A stretch of 64,000 bases of DNA from assembly GCA_963210315.1 (NCBI GenBank), contig OY723273.1, forward strand, positions 682,001 to 746,000. The letters run 5' to 3'. The notes under the pieces were generated by a model that saw only the letters and a list, made by a program, of their open reading frames with translations, was not told the origin of the DNA and searched no databases. The position numbers and the translations under genes are program-made. The stretch's first letter is position 1, and every line of letters starts with the position of its first letter. Below, in pieces: positions 18,851 to 30,200 of this stretch. The stretch comes from Rhynchopus euleeides. Taxonomy: Eukaryota; Euglenozoa; Diplonemea; Diplonemida; Diplonemidae.

Positions 18851-19355
18851 CCTGTGTTTGTCCAGCAGGGACAGGTACCCCCCGTTTGAAAGGTAGCCTA
18901 TTGGATCCTGCGTGTCATGCCATCTTTTGAACATGACGCACACTGTGCGTCATGTTCATGAGTTCATCACGCAGCTGTTTCAGGAGGAGTCCCAAAAAGC
19001 CTTGTGGGTCGATGCTACGTCATCGTCACACACGTCATCGTCTGTCATGCTGCCCACCCCGTCAATCATGGGGAGGTCCTGCACCCCAAGGAAGTTGCAG
19101 ATGCAATGGGCGCGAAGAAAACACGGGCCACCATGGAGCTGCTAGCTGAGCGCGCACGTTTCGCGCGCGAAGCGCGCGAAAAAAATTTTACCCCCCTTTT
19201 TGACAGTCTTTGCCCAGCTCCCCCCCCTTTTCCCCCCATCGACCCAGTTTTCCCCCGACCCTGGAAAGTTAGGAATACCCCTGTCTGCCCCACCGCAGTG
19301 CTGCACTACACCGCATCTCTCGATCCACCCCTTCCCCCCTTCCCCCTCTGCTACC

Positions 19356-19700
19356 CTACCTCCACCGAACGTTTGTCGGTTTTCCGGTTTTGACAGTGAG
19401 GTACTGGAACGGGACAACCGCAGCCTCCTCAAGGAGCCTCTGCATGAGAATCGTCTCATAGCACAGCACACCGCCGATCTGGCAGAGGCGCGAGAACGAC
19501 TCGGGGGGCGGTCCGGTAAAGGCCCAGGCGCCCCCCTCGCTGGGGGCGACGTTGAGCTGTTTCGCGATCTCTGCAAAATCTCGGCAAGCCGCTCCAGCCT
19601 GCCGCGGAGTGCAGCGGTGAGCACCGCTACCGCAGCAACCTCACTGCGGGGCCCAACAGGCTTGCCCTCGCAGGCGTGGAACCAGGTCTGCATCTCGTCC
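19356..19700 (-). pseudogene. Fragment of the SET-domain gene 3' end
   Basis: Nearly identical to 22116-22460, the last 115 codons of the SET gene. The intact gene's stop is lost (GTTAG changed to GTTTG at 19371-19375). A small deletion near 19576-19580 (CTCTGCAAAATCTCGG against CTCTGCGAAAGATGCGG) shifts the frame. The remainder of the gene is absent, and homology stops at 19700. A non-functional duplicate. Confidence 0.85.
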
Positions 19701-20081
19701 CCAGCACCCCCCCGCAGCACACTCCCGCTGAGGGGAGGATGCGACACGCCAGCCACAGAGAATGCAGGGGATGGGGTGGGGTGGGGTGGTGGGGGGGAGG
19801 GGGGGCCCGCCACAATCTCGCTCTAGAGTATACACTTTCCTCAATGGCAAGAACACCGACAGGTGTGTCATGAGCATGATCCAGCTTCGGCGCACAACAC
19901 CGACAGAACTGCGATGGGATAGATTGGCCAACAACCCCCCCTTCCCCCCCTCCCCACCACACCTTCACACACCTTCCTGTGAAGGAAACGTTTCGCTTTC
20001 TCTGCGATTGTGAAGGCGAATCCTGACACTGTGACACACCCCAAGACACACCGAATCTAATCACAACCCCCGTTCCAACTC

Positions 20082-21326
20082 TTATTCTATACCGGGCTTC
20101 TCCCGGGCAGAGATATGCAGCGACACCACCTCCAGGACACGCTTCTGAGGCACCTCGGGGAGAAACAGCGTCGCCGCAACCGTGGCGACGGACGACGCCG
20201 ACGCCGCAACCTCAGGCGCGGCGAGAATGCAGGCAATCGCCTCGCTGACACACCTCCCAGGCCGGGACTCACAACCGCCATCACCACCACTATCACCCCG
20301 GCATATCACCAACGGGATATACGAGGGAACCACCCCGCTGCTGTCTGCCGGCAGCGATTTCCACGACCCGACCTCCTCTGCATCCCCCTTCTGCAGCCCT
20401 GCCGGCCGCCGCCCCTGCCGCAACGCCATCGCCGCCACGGCAGTGGCGGCTGCGGCTGCGGCACCACCGCCTCCACCGCCCTGCTGCAGGTCGCCCTCAC
20501 ACAGCGGGGCCACGCCTTGGGTGGGCGTTGCGTCCTTTGTTTTACCGCCACGACCCCCACCCTGCCGCCGCCGCTTCTTCGCCGGCGCAGCACCGGCGCC
20601 TCCACCACCCCCCGCAGGGGTCGCGGTGATGCCCGCCACCGCGCTGCCACCACGCCCCGTGGGACGCTTTCCTCCACTCCTCCGCGTGGGGGTGCCCCCA
20701 CTCCCCCCACACTCCTTCGGTTTGCGGGTTTGCGGTGCGGCCGCAGCAGGTGATTTTGCAGCAGCAGCAGCAGCACCGCCAGCTCCCCTGCTCTGCAGGC
20801 TGGCGGGCTGCGGTGGCTGCGGGGAGGCGGGCACCACCCTCCCTCCCGACGACAGGGGCCTCAGGAGCTGCAGCATGCGCGTGTCGGATGTGGCATCACC
20901 GTAGGGATCCGTGCTGGCCGGCAGGTGGGGCAGCCAGGCAGCACTCCCACCACCACCACCCCACGGGTCGTGCAGGGGGTGGTGGTGGTGCTGCTGCTGC
21001 CCCCCGCCACCGCCCCAACCCATCGGATCTGACCCCAGGCTATCCGCATCATTCCCATGGCCTCCGGAGGGGCCAGAACCGTCGGGGTGTGGGGGCACCG
21101 CCCACACCCCCGCCGGCGGAGAGGGTGCGGCGTCGGAGCCAACCCCACCGAACCCGCCGATGTGTGCCGGAGGCGGCGGCGGCGCCGCTGCGGTTTGCTG
21201 CGGCAGGGTGACGGAGAAGGACCCGGGTGCGGCAGAGAGCCCCAAGCCCTCGAGGATGCTGTTGTCGATGCCGGAACCTCCCTGCGGGGCAACACCGCGG
21301 GACGGCACGGAACGGTGGGAGGACAT
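20082..21326 (-). CDS. Low-complexity basic protein of unknown function
   Basis: About 414 aa from the first ATG in frame (MSSHRSV at 21326); the frame is open upstream to 21371 without another ATG. AG acceptors preceded by pyrimidines lie just upstream (GAGTGCAG near 21366). The N-terminal half is Gly/Pro/His/Ser-rich with a poly-His patch. The middle has Ala runs and a bipartite-looking basic cluster AKKRRRQGGGRGGK near residue 255, suggesting a nuclear location. The last 80 residues are less biased (SEAIACILAAPEVAASASSV, PQKRVLEVVSLHISAREKPG) and are the best sign of a real protein. No domain recognised. Moderate doubt remains because GC-rich repeats can open frames by chance. Confidence 0.5.
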   Translation of the reverse strand: MSSHRSVPSRGVAPQGGSGIDNSILEGLGLSAAPGSFSVTLPQQTAAAPPPPPAHIGGFGGVGSDAAPSPPAGVWAVPPHPDGSGPSGGHGNDADSLGSDPMGWGGGGGQQQHHHHPLHDPWGGGGGSAAWLPHLPASTDPYGDATSDTRMLQLLRPLSSGGRVVPASPQPPQPASLQSRGAGGAAAAAAKSPAAAAPQTRKPKECGGSGGTPTRRSGGKRPTGRGGSAVAGITATPAGGGGGAGAAPAKKRRRQGGGRGGKTKDATPTQGVAPLCEGDLQQGGGGGGAAAAAATAVAAMALRQGRRPAGLQKGDAEEVGSWKSLPADSSGVVPSYIPLVICRGDSGGDGGCESRPGRCVSEAIACILAAPEVAASASSVATVAATLFLPEVPQKRVLEVVSLHISAREKPGIE

Positions 21327-21535
21327 GGGGGAGGGGAGGAGGAGTGAGAGAGACGCTACATCAGCCTGCACTCGAGTAGGGCGTGTAAATCCAAAGAAAA
21401 TCTGTCCACGGGAGTGGGCGGGGGGGGAGGGGGGGGGAGCGGGCAGTTTACGATCCAGGGGGAGGGAAGGGGGTGGTGGGGGGGAGGGGTTTCTTCTCCT
21501 TGTCTAAAAGGAATATGCACGCCCTACTTCCCGCT

Positions 21536-22460
21536 CCTGCTCCCACCCACACCCCATCCCTCCCCCCACACCACCACACACCCTCGCTTTGGGGCAGTAA
21601 CACCCCCTGCCCAGCTAGCTGCCGGGTGATGATGCCCTTTGCCTCGGTGTGGTGTGGGGCAGGCGCTGTCGGGGTGTGCTGAGATGCACTACTGTACTGT
21701 ATGAGGCTAGAGGAGTGTGCGGCAGAATCACGCATAAAGAAAAGGCGTGGGCAACCGCGATTCCTTCTTCCTGATTTGATGCGCTGATGGCTTTCCACCG
21801 CCCGAGCTTGGTGTGGGGTGTGGAGCACAGGTGTGAACACGAGATAGCTAGACAAACACAGAAAGGAATACAGGGAGTCTTCGGAATCACTCCTACACTT
21901 TTATGATCCATGCATGTGCTCAACCCCCGCTCCAAAAGGAAGGGGCGGCGGCGGCGGTGACAGCAACGGTGGCGGGTTGGGGTTGGGGGGAACACAAATC
22001 GGCGAGATAACCCGCCTTCCCTCCCCCCCCCCACGCTTCTACCTCTGCCCCACCGCAGTGCTGCACTACACCGCATCTCTCGACCCACCCCTTCCCCCCT
22101 TCCCCCTCTGCTACCCTACCTCCACCGAACGTTAGTCGGTTTTCCGGTTTTGACAGTGAGGTACTGGAACGGGACAACCGCAGCCTCCTCAAGGAGCCTC
22201 TGCATGAGAATCGTCTCATAGCACAGCACACCGCCGATCTGGCAGAGGCGCGAGAACGACTCGGGGGGCGGTCCGGTAAAGGCCCAGGTGCCCCCCTCGC
22301 TGGGGGCGACGTTGAGCTGTTTCGCGATCTCTGCGAAAGATGCGGCAAGCCGCTCCAGCCTGCCGCGGAGTGCAGCGGTGAGCACCGCTACCGCAGCAAC
22401 CTCACTGCGGGGCCCAACAGGCTTGCCCTCGCAGGCGTGGAACCAGGTCTGCATCTCGTC
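21536..22460. repeat. Segmental duplication, copy B (parental, uninterrupted)
   Basis: Contains the same blocks as 17640-19700 without the two insertions. It merges at its right end into the intact SET gene, so this is the source copy and gives the empty-site sequences. Confidence 0.85.
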
Positions 22461-23657
22461 CTCGACTGTGCAGAGGAGGCGCAGGGCGCAGAGCGACGCA
22501 GGCTCCATGAGCACCGTGCCTGCCGACTTGTCCCTCCCAAAGGAGAGGGCGAATCTCCGCGTGTCGATCTGAGGCCCGCCCATGTCGACGAGGTGTTCAA
22601 ACAGCTTGAGGCAGCCTGCGACATCCAGCTTGAGGTCCGATGCAAACTCGGGGGGGACCTCGATGTCGAAGGCGCCGTCTGCCTCCGGGACGACGTCGCG
22701 CATGAGGAGGTGGATGTCTTCGTCGTATTCGATAACCGTGTCGCAGAATTCGGCATCTGGGGTCAGCATGTGGTTCAGCCACCACGGGGCTGCCCGTGTG
22801 GTGGGGTCGATGGGCTGCGCCGACGTGCCAACCGGGAGCTTCGCCAGAACCGCCCCCGGGGGATCGACAAAGCCGTAGTGGAAGAAGTAGGCCTCGGGAC
22901 CCCCTGCGCCGTACGTCACGAAAACCTCCTCACCCTCCTCCACGTCGCACCGCGCGTGCAGCACATAGCTGTGCCCATCCTTCTGCAGCTCGCCCCCCTT
23001 CGCCGGGTGGTGGTTGTACACATCCACGATCGGGAGGAGGACAGGGGCACCCCCGATGAAGAAGAGGCGTGACAGGCAGATGGCGGTGGCCCAGCGGTAG
23101 CTCGCGAGGTCGACGCAGTTCAGCGCGCCGGTGAAGAGGCCCAGCTCGCTGAAGGTGTGGTATTCAGAGGAGAGCTCCTCGACAGCCCAGCCGAGCCTGT
23201 CGAAGGCTGCGGAGGGGTTGAGGAGCGAGATCTCGTTTTCGTTGAAGAAGATGGGGACTGCGGGCGATTCTGGCAGGGTGGCGATGTACTGCGCCCAGGG
23301 GCTGGCGTCGCCAATCTTCTTATGGTACGCAATGAAGATGTGAAGGCACATGATGTCGTTAAGTGCGCTGTCACGCAGGATCTGCCCAATTTCATCATCC
23401 CGCCGGGCGCGCTCCGGCGTGATGCCGAGAGACTGCGGGAGCACCGTCACAGCCTCACCCTGCGCCACGCGCTGCCGTGCGACGACACCTGTCCCCATGT
23501 CATTAGGGCTCTCCGCCACAGCGACCTTCTCAGAGAAGACACCTCCGCGTGACTCCAGCATGTCCACAAGCCCTGGGGCCAGCCCGACCTTAGTGTGCTC
23601 CATGGCGCACTCTGCGGGGCTGCCGAGGGGCCTGGGCCCTGTGGTGGGGTGTGGCAT
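22116..23657 (-). CDS. SET-domain protein lysine methyltransferase (SETD3/SETD6/Rubisco-LSMT-like)
   Basis: 513 aa, intronless, ATG at 23657; a second ATG at residue 19 is an alternative start. SET motifs appear in order: GTGVVARQRVAQGE near 55-68 (N-terminal SET), an inserted iSET region, DVYNHH near 214-219 (the NH motif that binds S-adenosylmethionine), EEVFVTYG near 243-250 and YFFHYGF near 257-263. Residues about 290-510 correspond to the alpha-helical C-terminal substrate-binding domain of LSMT/SETD3 proteins. The expected activity is methylation of a non-histone protein (lysine or histidine) using SAM; the substrate is unknown. A pyrimidine tract and AG (CTCTGGACAG) lie 13 bases before the ATG. 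The last 115 codons were duplicated to 19.4-19.7 kb. Confidence 0.85.
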   Translation of the reverse strand: MPHPTTGPRPLGSPAECAMEHTKVGLAPGLVDMLESRGGVFSEKVAVAESPNDMGTGVVARQRVAQGEAVTVLPQSLGITPERARRDDEIGQILRDSALNDIMCLHIFIAYHKKIGDASPWAQYIATLPESPAVPIFFNENEISLLNPSAAFDRLGWAVEELSSEYHTFSELGLFTGALNCVDLASYRWATAICLSRLFFIGGAPVLLPIVDVYNHHPAKGGELQKDGHSYVLHARCDVEEGEEVFVTYGAGGPEAYFFHYGFVDPPGAVLAKLPVGTSAQPIDPTTRAAPWWLNHMLTPDAEFCDTVIEYDEDIHLLMRDVVPEADGAFDIEVPPEFASDLKLDVAGCLKLFEHLVDMGGPQIDTRRFALSFGRDKSAGTVLMEPASLCALRLLCTVEDEMQTWFHACEGKPVGPRSEVAAVAVLTAALRGRLERLAASFAEIAKQLNVAPSEGGTWAFTGPPPESFSRLCQIGGVLCYETILMQRLLEEAAVVPFQYLTVKTGKPTNVRWR

Positions 23658-24252
23658 TGTGCCGTGTGGGCTGTCCAGAGGGAGGAGGCGAGATGCAACA
23701 TCTGGTGTCAGAATTCAAAACTGCGCTGCCGGGGGGGGGGGGGGGGTGGGAGGTGAGGGGAGGGAAGGTGATGGTGGAATATGAGCGTGCCCCTCCTCGA
23801 TCATGACTTAACAACACACACCGGGGCCCGTCGGCGCACTCAGCACACAAACACCACAGGGAAAGGCAAGGCCAGTCACAACACGCATGACCACGGCAAG
23901 CAGGGGTAGGAGGGAGAGAAGGATGGGTGGGTGGGTGGGGGACATGATTTTAGGTTACTGTTTTGGAAACGATGGGGGGAGGGGGGGGGGGGGGGGGGTG
24001 GGGGTGGGCCCGGAAGGGACACCCCCACCAGAGGCTGTTTTCTTTGCTTGGGTCGGAGGCAGTGTCGCTCACAGGCTTGCCTGCCTTGACGCCTGGCTGG
24101 AGAGACACTATCTACTGAATGCCATCACACCCATGTTGTGCAGTTTGTTGCATGGCTGACCGAACCGCAGGGCACACCCAGCAGCTTCATTCTGATTGCC
24201 ACTCGAAAGGGTCAACGATGCAGACATCCCACTTCCACAGATACAACCCTCG
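23658..24252. other. Intergenic stretch with G homopolymers
   Basis: About 600 bases between the ankyrin gene's stop and the SET gene's start. It has G runs at 23731-23745 and 23975-23999. No gene seen. Confidence 0.5.
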
Positions 24253-27200
24253 CTAGATCTCGTAGCTTAAAGAGGAGTTCGAAACAGACCCGCCGAACGG
24301 CCCACCTGCCACCGCACGCCGATCCCCTGACAACCCCTGGGACAGCAAGGGGAGGAGGTAGGTGAGGCCCGACTGCATTGCGACCCCCCTTGCCTCACAC
24401 CCGCTGCTGTTGAGGATGCTGCGGTCAGCCCCCTTCCTGACCAGCATGTGCACAGCGTGGTCCGACGCACACCGGACGGCAACATGCAAGGGCGTCTCGC
24501 CGTGAGACAACGCGTCGATGTTTGCCCCGTGGGACAGCAGCAGAGCCACACCCTCTGTGCAATCCGCTGCACATGCCATATGGAGTGGTGTGTGGTCCTC
24601 CCCTGCCTCTGAAACCAGCGCCCTCGCTGCACCCTCCTGCTGCAGCAGATAGCCGAGCACCTTCACAGAGCGCCTCCCGGCTGACGCCGCGATGTGCACC
24701 AGAGAGCGGTCCCCCCAAGGCCTGGCCTGGATGCCCGACTCCAGCATGCATATCACCTCCTCACAGTATCCCTCGAATACAGCGACGTGGAGGGCGTTCA
24801 TCCCGTTGATGTCTGTGTCGTAGAAACTCTCCTTCAGCTTGGCGCAGGAGGTGAAGGCTTCGTCGGTGAGGAGGATTTGAACCAGACGCGTCTGGCGGTG
24901 GTGCAGCGCTGCGACAAATGGGACAGCATCCCCGGTGGTCGCGCCTGCTCGCCATGCGTTGGTGAGGCCTGCAACCATGACGATGTTGATGACGCCGAGG
25001 TTTCCGACAGAGCATGCGATGTGGAGCGGGGAGTACCCCCCCCGGGTCATAGGGCTGTTAAACTTCCCCCCGTTTGCAATCATGGAGCTTATCATGGGCT
25101 CGAGGGATTCCTTCTGCGACGCGAAGTGCATGACAGAGGCGTTGTCGTCGTTAAGAGGCGTGTTGATGCCGATCAGCTCCTCGTGGATGAGGTGCAGCAT
25201 AACCTCCTGCTGCTGCCGATCCACAGCGCAGTGCAGTGCACTCCACCACTGCCCGCTTGGGAGGCTGGGGCTTGCTCCGAAAGCCATCAGCACCTTCGCA
25301 ATCTCAACATCTCCCCGAGACACCACATCGACGAGAGCGCTGACCCCGCTGGGGTGGGATATGTTGATGTCGGATGTCACCGAGGCGAGGTATTCAACCA
25401 TGTCCAGGTCATGCAGTTTCCCCGCGACATGCAGTGGTGTTTCAAACTCGCTGTTGAAGCAGACGGTGAAGCCGCTGCCGCATGTCTCCAAAATCAGGAT
25501 GCAGCAGAGCCGGTTGTCCGAGATGCGGCACGCCTGGTGGACAACCGTGTCCAACAGCTCACGCCCCGCAGGCATTCGCGGGATTATCCCGAGGAGGAGC
25601 AGCTGCCGCAGGCAGAACGACCTTTTGTGAATGACAGCCACCCGAATCAGCTCCTCCCCCCAGAGCGATCCCCGGTGCAGCAGCTCTGTCACTATAGGGT
25701 TGAAGAGGGAGATGTCAGTGCCATCCCGAACCCGGGTGCTGGCGTCCTCCGTGAGGAGCCACTCACCATTCCTCAGAAACTCGACGCTGTCGATGGGGAC
25801 ATCTGCTGTTCCGATGGAGATGGACGCGTCGATTCGGAAGAGGAACACAACACGCCCGTTGATGTCGGTGCTGCGGTCAACCTCATCAAAGTTCAACCCC
25901 TCCCGGTCGTAGAAGACGACGGATGAGGGGGGGCCGTCCACACCGGGTGCGATGCGGATGCCCGAGATGATCTCCGTAGCGAGGTCGGGCCTCCCACAGG
26001 CAAATGTAAGGGGATTCCACCCAAATATCCCCTCCGCGTCGATATTCGCCCCGGCATCGAGGAGCGTGCGCACGATGCCCAGATACCACCCCATCGCAGC
26101 GTAGTGGAGGGGGGTGTTGCCGAGCTTGTCGAAGGGGTCGATGTCGATGTCGGGTTTTCCCAGGAGACAGTTCACAATATCGGCATGCCCGTAGAAGGCG
26201 GACTGGTGGAGAGGGGTCGAGCCGGATCCATCCGGCTCGTTGAACAGAGAGGGGACTGTCTGCATGGTTTTGTCCAGGAGGGCGGTGATGCATTCGAGGA
26301 ATCCCCCCCGAACAGCCAGGTGGAGTGCGGTCTGCTGGCGGATGTCGGAGGTTTTGACGAAGGAGTCCTCTCCCGAATCGAGGAGGAATGCCACGCAGTG
26401 GGCATGCCCAAACCTGCAGGCGACATGCAGGGGGGTGAGAAATTCATACTTCCCCGACTTGCGCTGCACCTCGGGGTACATGTCGCGGAGGAGGCTCAGC
26501 TTCCCAGTGCAGCAGGCGTAGAGAATAGGGCACCATCCGAGGAATCCCCCATCACAGGGGCTGAAGAACTTCAGCTTTTTCCAGATCTCGGCTGACCCTG
26601 CTTTGCAGGCCTCGTGGACAGGGAGCATCCCCACAGGGTTGGGGACCGCCGAAATGACATTTGGGTCACAGCTCGAGAGTGCTGTGCTGACAAACTTCGC
26701 GTTGCACTGAGATGCAGCGAGATGGATCGGCGTGTCGCCATACGTGTTTGTCTTGGCGAAGAGGGTTGTGACCAGAGTGGAGCTCGGATTGTCCAGGGCA
26801 TACCCGTGGACCTCCTCCACGATGATATCCAGCACGCCGTTCTGAGCAGGCTCGCATGCCAGGATATGCGCTATAGTGTTCCCATCTAAGTCCTGTCGGA
26901 ACATCTCCTCAAACACCCCTGCATGCAACGCAGCCTCTAAGATGGTCTTCGCAGCACCGTCTTCGTCGTAGATGAGGAAGTGGCCTGTGTTCCGATTTCT
27001 GCTTGTGATGTGTGTCAGCAGGTCACGCGCCTCCCCTGGACTGCTCGACACCAGCTCCTCGATGTGATCTGCGGCGAGCGATGCGTCTGTCTGCAGCAGC
27101 TCCTGCAGAATCCCCATCTCGCTTTCCCCATCCTGCCCCGGCTTAGAGGGCACGCGTGTGGCAAGCCGCGACCCCGCAGACTCCTTTTTGCTGCGCACCT

Positions 27201-30200
27201 CTTCGAGAAACTTCCGCATCCCATCCCTGTTGAGAATCGCGGCGTGCGAGACAGGGTTAAACCCACATCCCGAGAGCCCATCTAGGTTGATGCTTGGAGA
27301 GACCACCAGCTCACGGAGGCAGGACATGGCACCGACCTCTATGCAGATGTGGATGGGCAGCTCGCCGAAGGGCGCGGCGTTTGGATCTGCCCCCTTGCTG
27401 AGTAGCACCCGCACCACCTCGCTGCGGGAGCAGGTGCAGGCTGTCTGGAGAAGGGTCATCGACGCATCGCCTGCCTCGTCGATATCCCCGGTCTCGATGG
27501 CGGGGCGGAGCTGGTCGATCCGCCCGAGGAGGGTCTGGTTGAAGGGTTCGGTGCCTTTTGAGGCGAAGGAGATTGCGAGGGCATCGCATTCGTCGGCGAA
27601 ATCGACAGCTTTGATACCGGATGCCGCATTTCTGGAGCGCTTCACATTGACGCGGACGATCAGAGAATACCGAAGGAGCTTCCCGAAGTAGATCCGCGTC
27701 ACATTCTCCAGGCGCTGGATGTACTGCAGCTGGGACATCACCATCCTGACCAGGGGCAGGCTTGTCTTTGTTATCCTCTTCAAGGAGCGGACCTGCCTTC
27801 TCTTCTCGTCGACATTCGTCTTCAACACCCGCACCTGCTTCCGGTAGCACCTGCTGATCTGCCGGGTCAGGCGGTGTGAGAGGACAAGCGTCAGGTCCGA
27901 CCACTCCTGAGCCAGATCATGCCTGGCTACCACCTCCTCCTGCACCAGAGCCCACGCCGGGTCATCGCCTGCTTTGTGCCGTGGGCTGATCGGCGCGTCG
28001 GTTGCCATGATATACCCAGTATCCACCGAGTCACCCCTTGTCATGTTTCCAGTTGCGCTGCCAAGGCAGTTCTCGAGTGACTTGACAATGGAGGGGATCT
28101 GTGGATGCGACATACACCAATGGCTCAGGGCGCGGAGAACGGCCATCTTTTCCACAGCGGGCGCACTGCTGAAGGCAGAGTCGATGCAGGTCCACCCATG
28201 CATATTTTGATCGGCAAGCCTCGCCCCATGCCTCAGCAGCAGGGTGCACATATCAGCATGCCCCCCAGCGGCAGCCCCGTGGAGCGGCGTGTCCCCATTC
28301 ACATCCACCAGGTTCACACACTCCCAGGGGCCGTGGCCTTTGCAGGCCACCCCGAGGATATACGACACAACCGGCTCGCATCCCCGCGCGCTGGCGATGT
28401 GCAGCGGGGTTGTCAAGGAAGGGTGTGCGACAGGGTTAGCCGTACCTCCCCCGATCGCCTCCACGGTGTATCTGAAGGTGTCGAGGCAGCCACCGAGGGC
28501 TGCGTAGTGTTGATAGGACTTCCCCTCCCGGTCGGCTGATTCGAAGTGGGGCCCGCTGTAAAACTGAGCGAGGACATCAACCCGCCTGTGCAGCGCGGCT
28601 GTCAGAAGCGGGGTCGCCCCGCGGGAATCGCCTTTAAAGAGCGTGTCGGGGGGGAGGCATGCGAGAGCTGCGCAGCTCCCTGACATTGCCGCGCAGTGCG
28701 CCGGTGTCATGTCCCGGCTGTCCAACACGTAAGGGGAGAAACCGTGCTCCAGAAACCGCTTCACGGTGCCACGCGCATCCCTCAGGCATGCCAGATGCAG
28801 AGCAGATGACTGCGATGCTGAAAGAGGGAGGAGCAGATCGATGCAACCCTGGTGGGAGTTTGCCACCGCCCAGTCGAGTGGCGTCATCCAGGAGGAGTCC
28901 GCCTTCTCGAGGCACTCCATCAGAATGCGGGTGGCTGTGTCGCTTTCATTTTTAGCTGTTCTCTTCATCCCTGCGGGCTGCTTCGCGAAGGCACCCAGCA
29001 GCACCCGGAGCGACCCCTCGGATGCGGTCCGCGCCGCCAGATGCAGCGGGGTGCTGCCGCAGGCAGTGGTGGAGGCAGCGCCCTCCATCCCCACCTTGCT
29101 GAGCAGCGCGGACACCGCACCCTCCGACCCCGACATGGCTGCGAGGTGAATCGGCTCCCACCCCTCGTCGTTCGCAGTGCTGTGCGCTGCCCCACGGGAC
29201 AGCAGGAGATCCACTGCCTCGTGGTGCCCCATGGCGGATGCCTTATGCAGCGCTGCGTCGCCGTGGAGGTCGACAACCTCCAGCGCAAGGAAATAGTCGT
29301 TGCAGAGACAGGAGAGGGCCTCAACATGCCCATAGTGGGCAGCGTAGTGCAGCGGGGTGCATTGGTTTGGGTCGAGCACCTGCGAGATGTCGTATTCCTC
29401 AGAGGAGAGGAGTGCAAGCACCCCGGCGTGTCCAAACCGTGCGGCGCAGTGGTAGGGGGAGAAGCCCTGCTGAGGTGCGAGTGTTGTGCCCCCGAGGAGA
29501 AATTTGACGGCGTCGCACCGGCCCCACATCGCGGCGTGGTGGAGGGGGGTGAAGCCGTCCCAATCGCTGGTGGCGAAGAGCGCCACGGATGACCTGGCGC
29601 CGCTGCGCTTCCCCAGGTGGGATGCGAAGAGCTCGAGGATCGCGACCTGCCCCTCCTGCGCTGCGTAATGCGCGGCATTCCGCTGCCCCTTCGCTGTGGT
29701 GGTGAAGACATCCGCACCCTTCTCCCCCAGGAGGAATTCACAAATCTGCCTCTGCCCGCCGCACGCCGCTGCCATCAGCGAGGTGTGCCCTTCGGAATCC
29801 GTGCAGTCGGGGTCGCACCCCGCATTGAGCAGCAGCTTCACCATGTCGAGCGAGCCGTATCGCGACGCGATCAGCAGGGAGCTGGCATACCTCCCATCCC
29901 CTGCCCCACCGGAGGATGACACGAGGAGAGTCGCTGTCGCGACGCACGATGTTGAGCAGGCTATGGCGAGAGGGGTCAGCCCCCTGTGGCACTGCACCTG
30001 CAGCCCCGCCCCATGCTTCACGAGGTACGCGCAGCACGCCACGGCGTTTCCCGCCGCTGCGCAGTGGAGGGGTGTCCTCCCCGACAGATCCCTCACGTTC
30101 ACCTTACACTTCCAGGGGCCTGACAGAAGCAGCTCCAGGCAGGCGATGTGACCCCTCCCTGCTATGAAGTGGAGGGGGACCTGGCCTGTCTGCTGGACGC

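Larger units (their letters stand above)
18366..19284. mobile_element. hAT-like non-autonomous DNA transposon (919 bp)
   Basis: The left end CAGGGCAATTCCTAACT and right end AGTTAGGAATACCCCTGT form imperfect terminal inverted repeats (about 18 of 21 positions counting the flanking A/T). An 8-bp direct repeat CTGCCCCA flanks it at 18358-18365 and 19285-19292. The duplicate segment at 22043-22062 carries CTGCCCCA once with no insert, which is the pre-insertion site. CAGGG ends and 8-bp duplications are the hAT signature. The interior holds a minisatellite and one pair of GC-rich repeats. No transposase is visible. Confidence 0.8.
17640..19700. repeat. Segmental duplication, copy A (interrupted)
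   Basis: Matches 21536-22460 in order and orientation: the block GGGGCAGTAACACCCCCTGCC onward, the block ending at the C-homopolymer, and the 3' end of the SET gene. Copy A carries two insertions absent from copy B, at 17825-18031 and 18366-19284. The downstream part contains a decayed fragment of the SET gene. The match ends abruptly at 19700. Confidence 0.85.

Noticed and set aside
24694..25926. 410-codon + strand frame opposite the ankyrin gene
   Set aside because: Antisense shadow of ankyrin repeats; no independent domain.
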